A stretch of 64,000 nt of DNA. Origin: Branchipolynoe longqiensis (taxonomy: Eukaryota; Annelida; Polychaeta; Phyllodocida; Polynoidae). Made by a program: the position numbers and the translations under genes. Numbering within the stretch: position 1 is the stretch's first letter; every line of letters begins with the position of its first letter. Below, piece after piece: positions 9,935 through 20,473 of this stretch. The notes below the pieces were generated by a model that was not told the origin of the DNA, searched no databases, and saw only the letters and a list, made by a program, of their open reading frames with translations. The stretch is taken from positions 13,120,462 through 13,184,461 of the forward strand of contig CM059198.1 in NCBI GenBank assembly GCA_030323885.1. Reading direction: 5' to 3'.

Positions 9935-10481
9935 AATATATCGCCGCCGATACGGTGCCGGCGGCGGCGCCTGTTGCCGGCGAGCACTGCTATTTCCCAA
10001 TATCGCAGCCGATTCGGCGGCGGCGGCGATTTGCTTTGGTTACATTCGTCGATTTGACAATATTAATATCGCCGCCGATTTAGCGGTGGTGTTAATATCG
10101 CTTTGATTTTGGGTTAATTTGATTAAATTTCACTTATTGCGTATGTAATTCTGTTAAATATGATAGCATTGAATGGATTTGGGCCTAATCGATACCTAAC
10201 ACTGCCCTTAAACCACCTTTGGAACAGGTTTACCATAACCTAGTTTACACTTGTGGTGTTAGCCTTATCACTGACCCTTGGATGCGACTTTTCACCGCTA
10301 AAAGGGGGATTCCCGCCAAACACCGTTTTTGCTTGCTAACACCGATCCATGCATATGGCCCCCGGTCGTTAGTGACAACCCAGTGTTCAAATCCCACTAC
10401 CTACCAACGCAGGAGGCTGGCGATCAACTCCTTCACTGCTTACTTCACTATACATTCATTTATTTCATTCATGTCAACACC

Positions 10482-10519
<38 letters not shown>

Positions 10520-10524
10520 TATCA
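10482..10524. repeat. TA microsatellite at LINE 3' end
   Basis: An alternating TA run broken by one TG. It abuts the 3' end of the LINE fragment, and a similar TA run lies at the other edge (12094-12124). Confidence 0.9.
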
Positions 10525-10985
10525 TCATGCTGTCGGTCATGATGCGACAAAGACTGCTTTCATTACTTGATTGCCGCTCTCCATTTTGCTCTCTGCTGTG
10601 AGAGTGATATCCATGAGTCGGTCTTAATGTCTCTCAGCTTCAGGTTTCTCTTGATGATATCCCGAACCGGAAATGAGGGTGCCCTCTCTTTCTGTATCCA
10701 GAAGACAGTTGAGGGTAGAGGATCTGCTTTGCTAGCCTGTCTGATGACATCCTCATGAGGTGTCCAGTCCACCGGAGATTCTTTTTGTTCAGAAGATCTT
10801 CCATAGAGGGCAGCCCTGTCCGTTCGAGTATTTCCTTATTTGTCACTTTGTCCTTCAAGGTTAGCCTCATTATCGAATGCAGATGTCGCATCATGAAGGC
10901 ATGCAGCTTTTTCACCTGTTGCCTGTACACTGTCCAGGCCTCAGCTCCGCATAGTAGGGTGGATACAACACAACACACCACAACT
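10525..10985 (-). pseudogene. LINE 3' fragment: C-terminal RT region
   Basis: Minus-strand translation gives the post-RT C-terminal region of a non-LTR retrotransposon (words CGAEAWTVYR, KDKVTNKEIL, GLPSMEDLL and HLMRMSSDR), followed by a 3' end with repeated ATG triplets. A second copy in the opposite orientation is at 30437-30955 with the same tail. The protein is truncated at its N side and its frame breaks near 10640. This is the sense half of a rearranged insertion whose inverted half lies immediately to the right. The exact clade (RTE or Jockey-like) is not certain. Confidence 0.82.
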
Positions 10986-12093
10986 ATTGACAATTGCTCA
11001 ATGGAATGTCAGGACTCTCCTCGACTGAGGAGCAGCTGACCGACCAGAAAGACATACGGCTCTAGTAGCAATGGATCTAGCAAAATACAACATCGACATT
11101 GCCGCCCTATGCAAAACAAGGTTCTCAGAGGCTGGAAGTCGCAATGACTTGGAATACTCTTTCTTCTGGAGAGGCAAACCCGAAGGAGAGAGAAGGGAGG
11201 CCGGGGTTGGCTTTGCTATCAAAAAGGACATCGTCACAAAGCTGAAATGCCATGGCCAGTAAGTGACAGAATCATGATGATGATGAGACTACCTTTGAGC
11301 AAGGACAACTTTGCTACAATTATCAGTGTCTATGCTCCAACAATGACAAACCCAGATGATAACAACGATGCCTTCTACAACCAGCTGGCAAGTACACTCA
11401 GTGACATCCCTCGTACTGATAAGCTACTGCAGGAGACTTCAATGCAAGGATAGCAAGAGACAATGACAAGTGGCCCTTGGTCATGGGCAAACATGGGATC
11501 AGGAAACGCAACTCCAATGGCAAGCTTCTACTGGCTCTGTGCTCTGAGTTTGAACTGACATCCACAGTACTTGAGCCATGCATGGAGCTAACTGCTGGAC
11601 TGATCACCAGCTGCTGAGGTCAAAAGTGGCATTCAGAATACAACAAAAACAGAACAGGCAAGGGACAAGTAAACTGACCAAGCTCAACACAGCAAAACTA
11701 AGTACCATCAGCCATAAGGAGAGTTTTCGTGCATGAGATGGACAGCGCTCTCGCCCAATGGGAGGAGAAGGAAGGCTGAACATCAGACGAGAAATGGGCA
11801 GCTTCGCAGCAGGTTGTATACAACACAGCTAATAGATATCGTGGCAAGCCAGACAGAAAACACCAGGACTGGTTTGACCCCAATGATCATGAGCTACAGA
11901 ATCTTATGAGCAGAAGAGACCAAGCCCACCAGAGAGTGTTGCAGACCAGGAGCACTAGATCCACCACTGCAGCATACAAAGATGCCTGCAGATTGCTACA
12001 AAAATGCACCCATGCACTGAAGTCAGACTGGTGGGAAATGAAGGCAGAGGAGCTGCAGAGAGGTGCAGACGAAACATCATGAAAGGCTTCTAC
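10986..12093 (+). pseudogene. LINE 5' fragment: endonuclease domain, inverted
   Basis: Plus-strand translation begins with the first strand of an apurinic-type endonuclease (AQWNVRTLLD), continues with YNIDIAAL and an Arg-Phe-Ser-Glu stretch, GVGFAIK (near 11200), SVYAPTM (near 11330) and a Phe-Asn-Ala-Arg-like remnant near 11440, then the linker region before RT. Several stops and frameshifts are present. The fragment is head-to-head with the 3' piece at 10525-10985, as twin-primed reverse transcription would produce. It ends in a TA run at 12094. Confidence 0.8.
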
Positions 12094-12124
12094 AATATAT
12101 ATATATATATATAAATATATATAT

Positions 12125-13504
12125 CGACCCGCCTCTGCATTCAACGCGCACCCCTTGAGACAGCTGTAATCACTCACGTGCACTGGGAGGTCAATACAAG
12201 CTCCGCGCACACACCTACAACAACTGGCAATCTGTTACTGCTCGTGTGGGCGTGCGCATATATGTGAGCGTGTGTGTGTGTACGAGTGTCTGTGATGGTG
12301 TGGGGGGAGGGGGGGGGGGTCGTAGAAGGGCCGGCTGAAGATACCCGGCAAGCAGTCGCGAGGGGGCGTCATAAATAATGTAATTATGTTCAGCTTATTC
12401 TTACTGAATTCTTAATTCATGTTCTTTTCTTTTGTACCATGAATACCAGAGGTCAAGTCTCTTGATTTGGCGGAAGGTCTCTCTAAAATATAGTAAGATA
12501 ACCCCACTCTCCTGATTTCCCGCTTTTAATTTGCAGTCGCTGCCAACAAGTCATGTTAGCTTGTGTTTTGGTTTAGTTTTAGACGTACACATATTTGTCA
12601 CCAAAATGCACCAGAATGCACCATTTTGTATCACTTTTTTCAAACGGCCCCCATCCCACACACTTCGACCTTCAGCCACGCTATTGCTCCCTATTTACAA
12701 GTTGTGTTTTAGCCAGATCTCCGTACTCACACTATTCTCTACTTTGCACATCGGGAATACAGTATGCTAATTGTGTCAGCATTCATACTATCTTAGACAA
12801 TTACATTGAGTTTGATCACAGATTAATTAAAAATATATATTTGTAAGGGCACCGAAGTTCAGCTTGCCTGATGACAGTATATGGGGGTATGGGTGCGGGT
12901 GGGGTGGGTGTCCGGGAGTAGGGTAGGGGAGAGATGGAAAGGGGGAGGAGTAGAGGGAGGCAGGACGAGTAGAGGGAGGGGGGGGGGGGGGAATCCCACA
13001 CGGGAGGGTGGCCCGCCCTCTAGTGGGGAGTGGTGGGAGGAGGGGCGGGCCGGGGGGGGGGGCTATTTATTTATTCGCCAGTAGCACTAGCTTGACACTG
13101 TCACTTTTTATGGGAGAGAAATCTGGCTGTCATGTTAGTTCTCGGCGCCACCACGTGCGGCGATGTGTGCGCATGCGCGTGTCTATCACGACGTGTCAGG
13201 CACGAGTGGCCCGTGCAAATCTTACACGAGGCCAATGGCTGCCAGTGACGGCACATAGTAACACTAACAACTAGCTGACTGGTGCCTGCAGGACGCACCC
13301 ACCCTCCCACCCTCTACCCTCCCACCCTCCACATGACCTCCCTACACTACAATAACAGCATACACTACGTGTACACCTGCGCTGTTGATTTAGCAGTAAC
13401 TTTCCTAGCACACTGTCCTTGCATACCTGCCGGGTACGAGCCCTGGCCGAGTCAAATCCATGACTTAAGAACTGATATTTGTCGATAACTATGTAGACTG
13501 GTGC
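12125..13504. other. Unassigned DNA with G-rich simple sequence
   Basis: No gene or RNA recognised. It holds a TG-rich patch near 12260-12300 and several G-runs (12301-12320, 12975-12992 and 13050-13062) within a purine-rich segment 12890-13065. A short SINE-1-like phrase lies near 13425-13470 (GGCCGAGTCAAATC). Confidence 0.5.
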
Positions 13505-13823
13505 TCTTTGTGGCGGAGTGGCGGAGTGGTTAGAGTGTCTGACTTTTTTCTAGGTCAGACTCCTAATCTGAAGGTCGGTGGTTCGATTCCCCATGCCCCC
13601 ACCTCTGCCAATTTGGATTTCCACCACTGTGGATAACTTACAGCGTCATCAAAGGTCAGTTGCTCTCATACCATGTCTATGTGGTGTGGGAGGTTAAAAA
13701 TCCTTTGGGTCGGTAAAAGTGTAGGCTCGGGCTTTCTATCGACAAACTGTCTAATGGTGAAAACAAGTCTATTCAGGCTTATCCATAAAATGGCAGTATA
13801 AATCTTCAAGAAAAAAAAAAAAA
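13505..13823 (+). mobile_element. SINE-3: tRNA-derived head with poly-A tail
   Basis: An A-box-like word (TGGCGGAGTGG, near 13510-13527) and a B box (GGTTCGATTCC, near 13580) are spaced as in tRNA genes. The T stem does not pair well and the anticodon arm is expanded, so it is not a functional tRNA. About 210 bp of unrelated body follow, ending in a run of A at 13809-13823. This is the structure of a tRNA-derived SINE. It is the only copy of this type I noticed in the window. Confidence 0.7.
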
Positions 13824-14449
13824 TGATATGGCTAGGAGCAGCGGATTGAGGAAGACCAATTTTCCATCAGTGTCCCCCGCTGAATCAACCAATGTACCAA
13901 CAAACAACATTATACCAGCAGGCTGCCGACAGTCACTGTGCAATAGCAATGGCAATGGCAACCTGTGTATCAAAACATATTCCATTAACAAAATTACCTA
14001 ACTTAGCCATTTGAAAGAAATTAAACTTACTTCAAATTAAAGTGAGATAGATTAATAAAGATCACCCTTATAATTAAATTATATGAGACGTATAACATAT
14101 TATGCGAGTATAAAGATACAGAAGGGAATATTACTTATTATTATGATTATTGTTATACTCTGTAAGATGCAACATTGTACCAGTGGCACCATCTCGGTCC
14201 ACCTCTCCTCTACCGGATGTTGACCAGTGTCAGTCGTACCGGGTGATATTCTTTTTGATTTTTTAAATGAAATGGTGGAAACTCAAAAACTATGGGATTA
14301 TACAAGTTAAAGCAGAGACTAGGCATAACACCGCTGCAGAAAGGACCGGCAGGTGTTAGTAAACTGGTCCCCGTGTGTTGTTATCAGCCACCAGGGGACC
14401 CCACACCGCGCGTCCATTACAACCTGCCAGTCACCACCACCCCCCACGT
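13824..14449. other. Unassigned intergenic DNA
   Basis: AT-rich. A SINE-1b-like end (GAGGAAGACCAATTTTCC near 13846-13865) is seen; nothing else is recognisable. Confidence 0.4.
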
Positions 14450-14515
14450 GGCAAGCCGTGAATATGGCCTATGCTGCCGACACGGCGTAAAACAACCACC
14501 AATCAATCAATCAAT
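14450..14515 (+). mobile_element. SINE-4 3' tail, (AATC)n
   Basis: The phrase GCCGTGAATATGGCC, then ACGGCGTAAAAC, then AATC repeats. The same end occurs at 31032-31091, where it is bounded by target duplications, which identifies it as a retroposed 3' end. Confidence 0.6.
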
Positions 14516-14522
14516 GGCCAGG

Positions 14523-14971
14523 CCGGTGTGGCGGTTTCAGCTCGTTCCTGTGCTCAGCCGTGTCCCTCGCTTCTGCGCATGCGTCAGAATCTAATAAACA
14601 TGGCCGTAATCGATTAACATGACCCGGGCGACTCGGGTCATCCAAATTTCAAATAGAACACGGCGAGTGGAGTCGACAAATACACGCGCTGTGTGCAAAA
14701 AAAGAATAACTTAGATTAATGAAATGGAAATATAGCTAAACTAGGCCATCATAAAATACTTTAAATCCTATTTTGCTGTACTTTTATCGGTTATTTAAAA
14801 AAAAAGAAATAATTGTCCACCCAAGCGTATTCGATTATTCGACCCAAGTTTGTAGGATGTGCGCATGCGCCAATAAGTGGCTCGGGTGACCTGAGTTGAT
14901 GCGAAATCCACGCATGCGCAGAAGCAACGGGACACGGTTGAGCACGGGAACGAGCTGAAACCGCCACACGG
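14523..14971. mobile_element. Palindromic MITE, family C
   Basis: A 449-bp element with long inverted ends: CCGGTGTGGCGGTTTCAGC at the left is inverted at the right, and the similarity extends about 70 bp through CTTCTGCGCATGCG. The interior is AT-rich with a poly-A stretch near 14797. A second full copy in opposite orientation lies at 53236-53714, and a fragment at 19076-19190. No target duplication is evident and I cannot assign a superfamily. Confidence 0.8.
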
Positions 14972-15015
14972 GCTCAGGCTCAGGCTCGCCCGCCTATGAC
15001 AGCAGTCGGGCAGAC

Positions 15016-15350
15016 CGGCCGCAGTGGCCGAATCAGTAAAGCGCAGACACGCCTCCCGTGTCGAAGGTCGGGAGTTAGAATCACACCGGAGTCAAGGCAA
15101 TGACCTATAATAAAATTGATACTCATCGTTACCTATCTGGGCACTTGGCATTACTAGGATAGGGCAATAACTGGTTAGCTCAGTATCAGGATAATGTGAC
15201 TGAGTGGGAAATACGGTCCTGATGCCAGTGTCATGGTCTCCCAGTGGGGCAGCACTATAAAGTAGCCATGACTGGGCATTGCTACAAGTTGGCACCCATC
15301 CTGATATGACCAATATGTGTTACCAGGATGTCAAACTCGAGCAAACAAAC
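15016..15350 (+). mobile_element. SINE-1 copy, near full length
   Basis: The head starts with GCAGTGGCCGAATCAG (A box) and has a weakened B box (GGGAGTTAGAATC, near 15070-15082). Body words follow in order, and the copy ends with a degenerate (AAAC) tail. Confidence 0.8.
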
Positions 15351-15370
15351 TGTCACCAGGTGCTTAATAT

Positions 15371-15495
15371 AAGCCTGTAGTGGGGGTGATGACAGGGGGA
15401 AATAATGTGTCTAGTGCAGGATTCGAACCCACATCTCTTACATTCGGGGCTAGGGTTAACCATTACACCACATCGGCTCTGATTCAATCACCCCA
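15371..15495 (-). mobile_element. SINE-2 copy, head region
   Basis: Minus-strand reading gives GGTGTAATGGTTA (A box) and GGGTTCGAATCCTGC (B box), then a short body ending in CATCACCCC. The same family recurs at 45466, 49757, 58675, 58935, 60783 and 63945. Confidence 0.7.
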
Positions 15496-15719
15496 CCCAC
15501 ACCCACCTGTCTATGGGGGGCTCCTTGCTTGAGAGGTCGGGTCTGTCGTACACCATCAACTGCCACATGCGTTTACAATTGCATAATCCGATGAAAGTAT
15601 AATATGTTTGTATTAAAAGCAAAGCACCCATCTGGCTTTGAACCAGCGTATTTCGATTCGATACTGGTTCATTCATTAGTAATGTATTTGGGAGTGCACA
15701 CCTGAAGCACACTTATCGG

Positions 15720-16279
15720 ATTGAGCAACGGACATAACCGGTGTTCGATATCAAAATGTACCGAAATGTGTCGAAATGTTGCGCTTTCAATGGACAAGGA
15801 AAGTACATTAACGAATAGCCACAGAACGATAACCAGATGACACTGGATAGCAAGGGACAAGCAACGGTCAACCGATGGGCAAAAACTGAATGTCAAGCCG
15901 ACAGACCAAACATTAATAAATAGCCACCGGACTGTCACAGACGCGCCAAAAATAAATGACAAACGGAATTCCCCCAACACCATCAACAGACTAGTCAGGA
16001 AGCAAACCGGAGATGTAACGGATGGGTAATGGACATGAACCGGACAAAACGGACTAAGCAGACTTAAAACGGACACCAACCATACGCGTTAGTCCGGCGG
16101 TGTCCGGTACAAGTTTTGTGCATGTTCAAAACTTGCCACCATACACACCGGACACCACCGGAAATAGAACAGAAATGCCGGATGCCTACCATATATAAAC
16201 CAGACATTGATGTATTTCACCGGACAGTGTCCAGTTTCTATCCATTTCCCCAGTCCGGTGATGTGTGACAGAGCCTTTA
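15720..16279. mobile_element. DNA transposon remnant with CTGTCACAC terminus
   Basis: The right end, read inverted, is AAGGCTCTGTCACACATCAC, close to the 28-bp terminus of the element at 55785-57726. The interior is dotted with CCGGAC-like words, and a TATATAAA lies near 16192. No matching left end was found, so it is truncated or the left limit is wrong. Confidence 0.4.
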
Positions 16280-17420
16280 GGAACCTCAAACCCTGCCGCT
16301 TCTCGGACCTAGTTACTGTACCACTATGTAAAAACGAGGTCTCCACAAAGTAAAGTTGAATACTCCCTCCAACTAATAGATTTACCACTCGTCATGGTCA
16401 CCAGTATGTAAAGTCTACTGCTCGAATCTGTCGTTGTGTAGGCAGGCTTTAGTGAAATCAATACAGGCAAAGAGAAAGGAAGAGTATAAAGTGTGAAAGA
16501 AGAGAGAGTCAAACCCTCTAGTTTATTATGTATATGGTACATAGATTCAGTATAGAATATCACCCCACCCCATTCTCCCAATGAGAAACCAGCATTTCTA
16601 GCTCTACCAATAAGGATCCAGCATTTGTGGTCCCATGGTTACCAGTGATCTGCCCACCACCACCACCACCAAGCTGTGGCCTCCCCTGGCCACCACCTGC
16701 CTTGAGCCTGAGTATGGTGATCCTGACTGGCAGAGGGGGGAGGGGGTAGTGTGTAGGGCTCTCAGTGCCCCTTACACACAGTCCTGCCAGCACCACTATG
16801 TCTGTTTACCTATCAATCAAGCACCACCAGCACCTACATAAACACATATATGCACCTGGTCACGCATACCTGTTTCGTAATAGAACATTTGCATTCCCCC
16901 ACCAATGCTTTATTATGGGAATATTTAACAACTAGTTACTGTGACCTAGTTACTGTGCCACTGACATGTTGCTCTTGGTATCAACTGGTGTTCGCAGACA
17001 CACACATTTTGCAAGCTTTCATTTAAACTATCCTAGGCTAATTGTTACCAAAACACACTTAAATTGAACTAAAGCAAAGTAGCCTCATGTATTTATATCG
17101 TTGAACGACCAATATTAAAAGCAACAGATTATGTAACTTTGACATTTGTCGAGATGGGCTGTTCTTAGGGATTTCCCAACCAGATTATCGATTGATTGAT
17201 TGATTGATTGATTCAGGGTTTTACTTCGTATGGACATGACATTTCAAATTAGGAGACGTAGTGCATTTGAACTGTGTGAATAAATGATGACTTAATAGTG
17301 CTTCCGAATTAGGATACCATGATACTGGCACCATGCTAAACTATTCCGACTCAGTCAGATTATTCTGCTTATACATATGAAGCCACATTACGAAAGCTAC
17401 TACCTTGTTATTTCTCTGCT
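16280..17420. other. Unassigned intergenic DNA
   Basis: No gene seen. It contains an ATTG repeat at 17187-17213 that may be an inverted SINE-4 tail. Confidence 0.4.
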
Positions 17421-17737
17421 GTTTTACATCCTCACAACATCTCAGGTCATATCAGGATGGGTGCCGACTTCTGATGGTGTGCATTCATGACGACTTTATA
17501 GTGCTTCCCTACTGGAAGACCAGGCTGCCAGCACCATGACTCAATAACCCACTACAATCACATAATCTCAATAGTTAGCACACCAGTCATTGCCCTAACC
17601 TGTTATCGTTAACGCCAAGCACCAGGGTCGGTACTGACAAGGATGAATTTCATAACTCATTGGTTTGGCTGCTTCGAATCTATGACCTTTGGTTCGGAGA
17701 AACAGCTGGCGCTCTTTACTGATTCAGGCCATCGCAT
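17421..17737 (-). mobile_element. SINE-1 copy
   Basis: The tail (TTTTACATCCTCACAACATC) is at the left, the body in order, and a diverged head ending near GATTCAGGCCATCG at the right. Confidence 0.75.
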
Positions 17738-17870
17738 CCATTGCAAAATTAGGAAAATCATGTCCAAGCATTTAATCAAGTATTCTCAGGTATAGGCATT
17801 TATCAAAAATCGGTAAATCCTTGAATTTGCGGAGATTGTTTTCGGAATATTTTCAAACTAAAATACTCAG

Positions 17871-18062
17871 ACAGGATTGCCGAATGAGTTAGGCACCTGG
17901 TTCCTGTTTTGGTTGTGGGATTCAAACCCCCTGTTCTGAAAAAGAGGGCTGAGTAAAACCAATGACTAACAACTTTATTCTTGTTGCTACCCAGACTGGT
18001 GTTTGGCGTTACTAGAATAGCGCAAGGAGCCATGAAATGAGGAAGACCGATTGTCCGCAATT
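17871..18062 (+). mobile_element. SINE-1b copy
   Basis: A head with GATTGCCGAATGAGTTAGG and a B box GGGATTCAAACCCC, the CAATGACTAACAA linker, then the alternative 3' end GAGGAAGACCGATTGTCC. It is shorter than SINE-1 and shows that the b form is a genuine short subfamily. Confidence 0.7.
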
Positions 18063-19021
18063 GAAATTTCCCCTGCGATGGTTTTGAATTTCTGTATTTT
18101 TTCTGAGCTAAATCTATTAGATCGATCAGTGGTGTCTACTTTACATTAGTTCAAAGTTACTTTTATTTTAAATGGTAAACTTCTGAGATATTTTGAGTGC
18201 AAACATGGAAAATTAGTTTTGGCAAGCTTGCCAAAACTCTGACACCATAGACTTCTGCAGTAACAGGTTCTGTTAAATTGACTCAGTATTGCCTTCTACG
18301 CAGAAACAAATGATTAATAAGTGCATCAGTATCTAAGTAAGATATGTAAAATCAAATCTAGATAATTGGTTTGGTTTTGAACATTTGATTTTCATCGGAC
18401 TATGCAGCTTAAATCAATTGACGACCAAAAAAAAGAAGAGAAAAGACATGGCCACTTTTGATAGATCATAGCTGACAAAAATATTGACTGCGTGCCACAG
18501 TTGCCCACCGCTATACAAAAGCCAGCAGCAAACCAAGGAGTCAAAGCAGCATACCCACAAACCGGAACAGGCACACAATTCATTGCAGGCTCCAATAATT
18601 CATGCGGGTACACACCATAATGGGCGTGGGCACCAATAAATAGGCACTGTGAACATGCACGAGCCTAATGTGACTATACATGTGAAAACGTGACGTCATC
18701 ACAAAGAGAAGAGAACTCCCTTTATACTGGTGTAGCGGTAAAATAGTTTCCCCCCATTGATTTCAACTGCCAGAAATAATGACAGAACTTGTCAGGAGGC
18801 AACCCCAGATGGGCATGTCATAGGTCACGGCCCACAAAACTGGGCTGCCCCAAGGGGGTAATCTGGACCACCCTCAGTAGATACCAAACAGCTACAAACT
18901 GTGTACAAGCCTATAAATGTAGAGTAGGCTATTTCATAAGTAGTAGTAAAACAAAACAACAAAACTAATATATTGCATATACTATTCGCACCCACTACAA
19001 GGGTAATCAGAAAATAACGGC
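18063..19021. other. Unassigned intergenic DNA
   Basis: AT-rich. A perfect TGACGTCA palindrome is at 18691-18698. No gene recognised. Confidence 0.4.
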
Positions 19022-19079
19022 ATGTGTGGAGAACAAAGGATATGTGAATGCAATGACGTCATAGACAAAGGGTGCCGGT
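19022..19079 (+). repeat. 5' LTR remnant of Gypsy element
   Basis: About 58 bp, starting TGTGTGGAGAACAAAGG and containing TGACGTCA at 19054-19061, match 23800-23857 downstream of the pol remnants. This is the only direct repeat I see flanking the element. The rest of the 5' LTR is replaced by a MITE fragment. Confidence 0.6.
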
Positions 19080-19190
19080 GTTACGGTTTCAGCCCTCCGT
19101 CAGTTTCAGCTTTCCGCTGTCGCTTCTGCGTATGCATGGATTTCCTTCGCATGCGGCAAATTCGACCGACGCCTTCAAACTGCAGAGTGT
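19076..19190 (+). mobile_element. MITE family C fragment
   Basis: GCCGGTGTTACGGTTTCAGC followed by diverged CTTCTGCGTATGCATGG resembles one terminus of the MITEs at 14523 and 53236. It interrupts the LTR remnant. Confidence 0.5.
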
Positions 19191-19269
19191 TGCAGTTTCA
19201 GCCCTCCGTCGGTTTCAGCCCTCTGTCGGTGTCAGCCCTATGCTGTCATTTGTTTCACACCGTTTTTTG

Positions 19270-19945
19270 GAAGGGGGGGTGCTTTTATATTATTTTAATT
19301 ATTATTTCAGATATCTTGGGGAGGGGGGGTACTTCATCTCGTGAGGGAGAGGAGATTATTTTAATAATTATGTTTGTATCTCTGAGAGGGTGGGGTAATT
19401 CTTGTTTATTTTTGTTCCTATCTCTGAGAGAGGGGGGCACTTTATTTATCTATTCATGGCTTGGGTTGGGGGGGTTGTATCTCTGAGAGGGGGGGGGGAA
19501 TTCTTGTTTATTTTGTTTCTTGTTGTTTCTTTTTGTAATCCCCCCAGCCAAGAAAAGATAAATAAAAGTCCCCCCCCCCTCAGAGATAACAACAAGAATT
19601 ATTAAAGAACTTCCCCCTCCCGAGATAGTAAAAAAAAGAAAAGAAGTCCCCCCCCCCCCTCACCGAGATATTTGAAACAACAATTAAAATAATGTAAAAT
19701 CCCCCCAAACCAAGCCAGCCGCTGTGTGAATAGAGGTAGGGAACAACCCCGCCCCCCCCCCCTCCACAAAACCAAGCCATGAATAGATAAATTAAAGTAC
19801 CCCCCCCCCCCCTTAAGCGATACAGAAAGAATCACCCCGCCCTTCTCAGATACAAAAAGAATGATTAAAATAATCCCCTCCCCCTCCCGAGATAGGAACA
19901 AAAATAAACAAGAATTAACCCTGCCCCTCTCAGAGGTACAAAAAC
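19270..19945. repeat. G-run-rich large inverted repeat
   Basis: The left arm (to about 19545) is built from phrases such as TATCTCTGAGAGGGGGG and TTCTTGTTTATTTT. The right arm (from about 19555) is the same material inverted, with C-runs of up to 13. Both arms include the words CTATTCATGGCTT and TATTTTAAT in inverted relation. The arms are imperfect and internally repetitive (units of roughly 45-60 bp). Confidence 0.8.
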
Positions 19946-19963
19946 ACTAATTTGAGAAACAAA

Positions 19964-20473
19964 ATGCTACAGACAGCTGATCTAATGTTGGAAAAGTGCA
20001 TAAACATGTGCAAGCTCAGTGAGTTCAGTTCTGATCAGTTGGAGGACACAAAATCAAATGTTGAAGTCAAGGAAATCAATTTTCTAAATAGATATGCGAC
20101 TAAACGTACCGGTGCACCGGTGGTTCATCCGTCTGGGCCGCCATATTGGAAGTCGCCATCTTGGAAAGCTGGTGGGACTGGTGCAGGTGAGTTCAAGATA
20201 CACTGTCAAAACTGTGGCTACGAACACCGCCAGGGAGTTTGCCCCGCTAAAGCCAAGATGTGCATTGCCTGCAAGAAGGTTGGGCACTTCGGAAAGGTCT
20301 GCCGGAGCAGACTGGGCAGAGTCAACAAATTGATCGTGGAACAGCCCGACCCTCACAATGCTGAGGAAGACCCGGATCCGGTGGAAGTCAATCTGTTGAT
20401 GGCGGATCTGTTTGTTGGTGCCATCGACCGCAGCACAGGAGGCGATGAGGAACTCTGGTATACGACCATCTGA
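19964..20473 (+). pseudogene. Gypsy gag C-terminus with two zinc knuckles
   Basis: The nucleocapsid part of an LTR-retrotransposon gag, which packages element RNA. From an ATG at 19964 the frame shows a hydrophilic N-terminus and two zinc knuckles, CX2CX3HX4C (from CQNC) and CX2CX4HX4C (from CIAC), near residues 83-120 of the frame, then an acidic linker. The bulk of gag (matrix and capsid) is missing upstream, where the G-rich inverted repeat lies. A TGA at 20471-20473 separates it in frame from the protease. Confidence 0.8.

Larger units (their letters stand above)
4270..10363. mobile_element. Harbinger-type MITE split by the Ngaro element
   Basis: The left end (GGGGCCATATGCATG at 4270) is inverted at the right end (10349-10363), and both continue into GGTGTTAGC. 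Between them lies MITE sequence (4270-4861 and 9935-10363, about 1.0 kb) interrupted by the 5.07-kb Ngaro retrotransposon. The MITE interior contains a conserved module of about 78 bp (phrases GGGTTAATTTGAT, GTATGTAATTCTGTT and ATGATAGCATT) at about 4530, 4780 and 10110, and GC-rich words such as GCCGCCGAT. Sister copies at 31406, 43325, 51329 and 61996 share the module. No coding capacity. Confidence 0.75.

Noticed and set aside
13505..13600. Possible tRNA gene
   Set aside because: A and B boxes are present but the T stem and anticodon arm do not pair properly and a SINE body with poly-A follows; similar heads at 63117, 15016 and elsewhere also belong to SINEs.
19022..19486. 154-residue Cys/Phe-rich frame
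   Set aside because: It spans an LTR remnant, a MITE fragment and the G-rich inverted repeat, so it is a chance frame.
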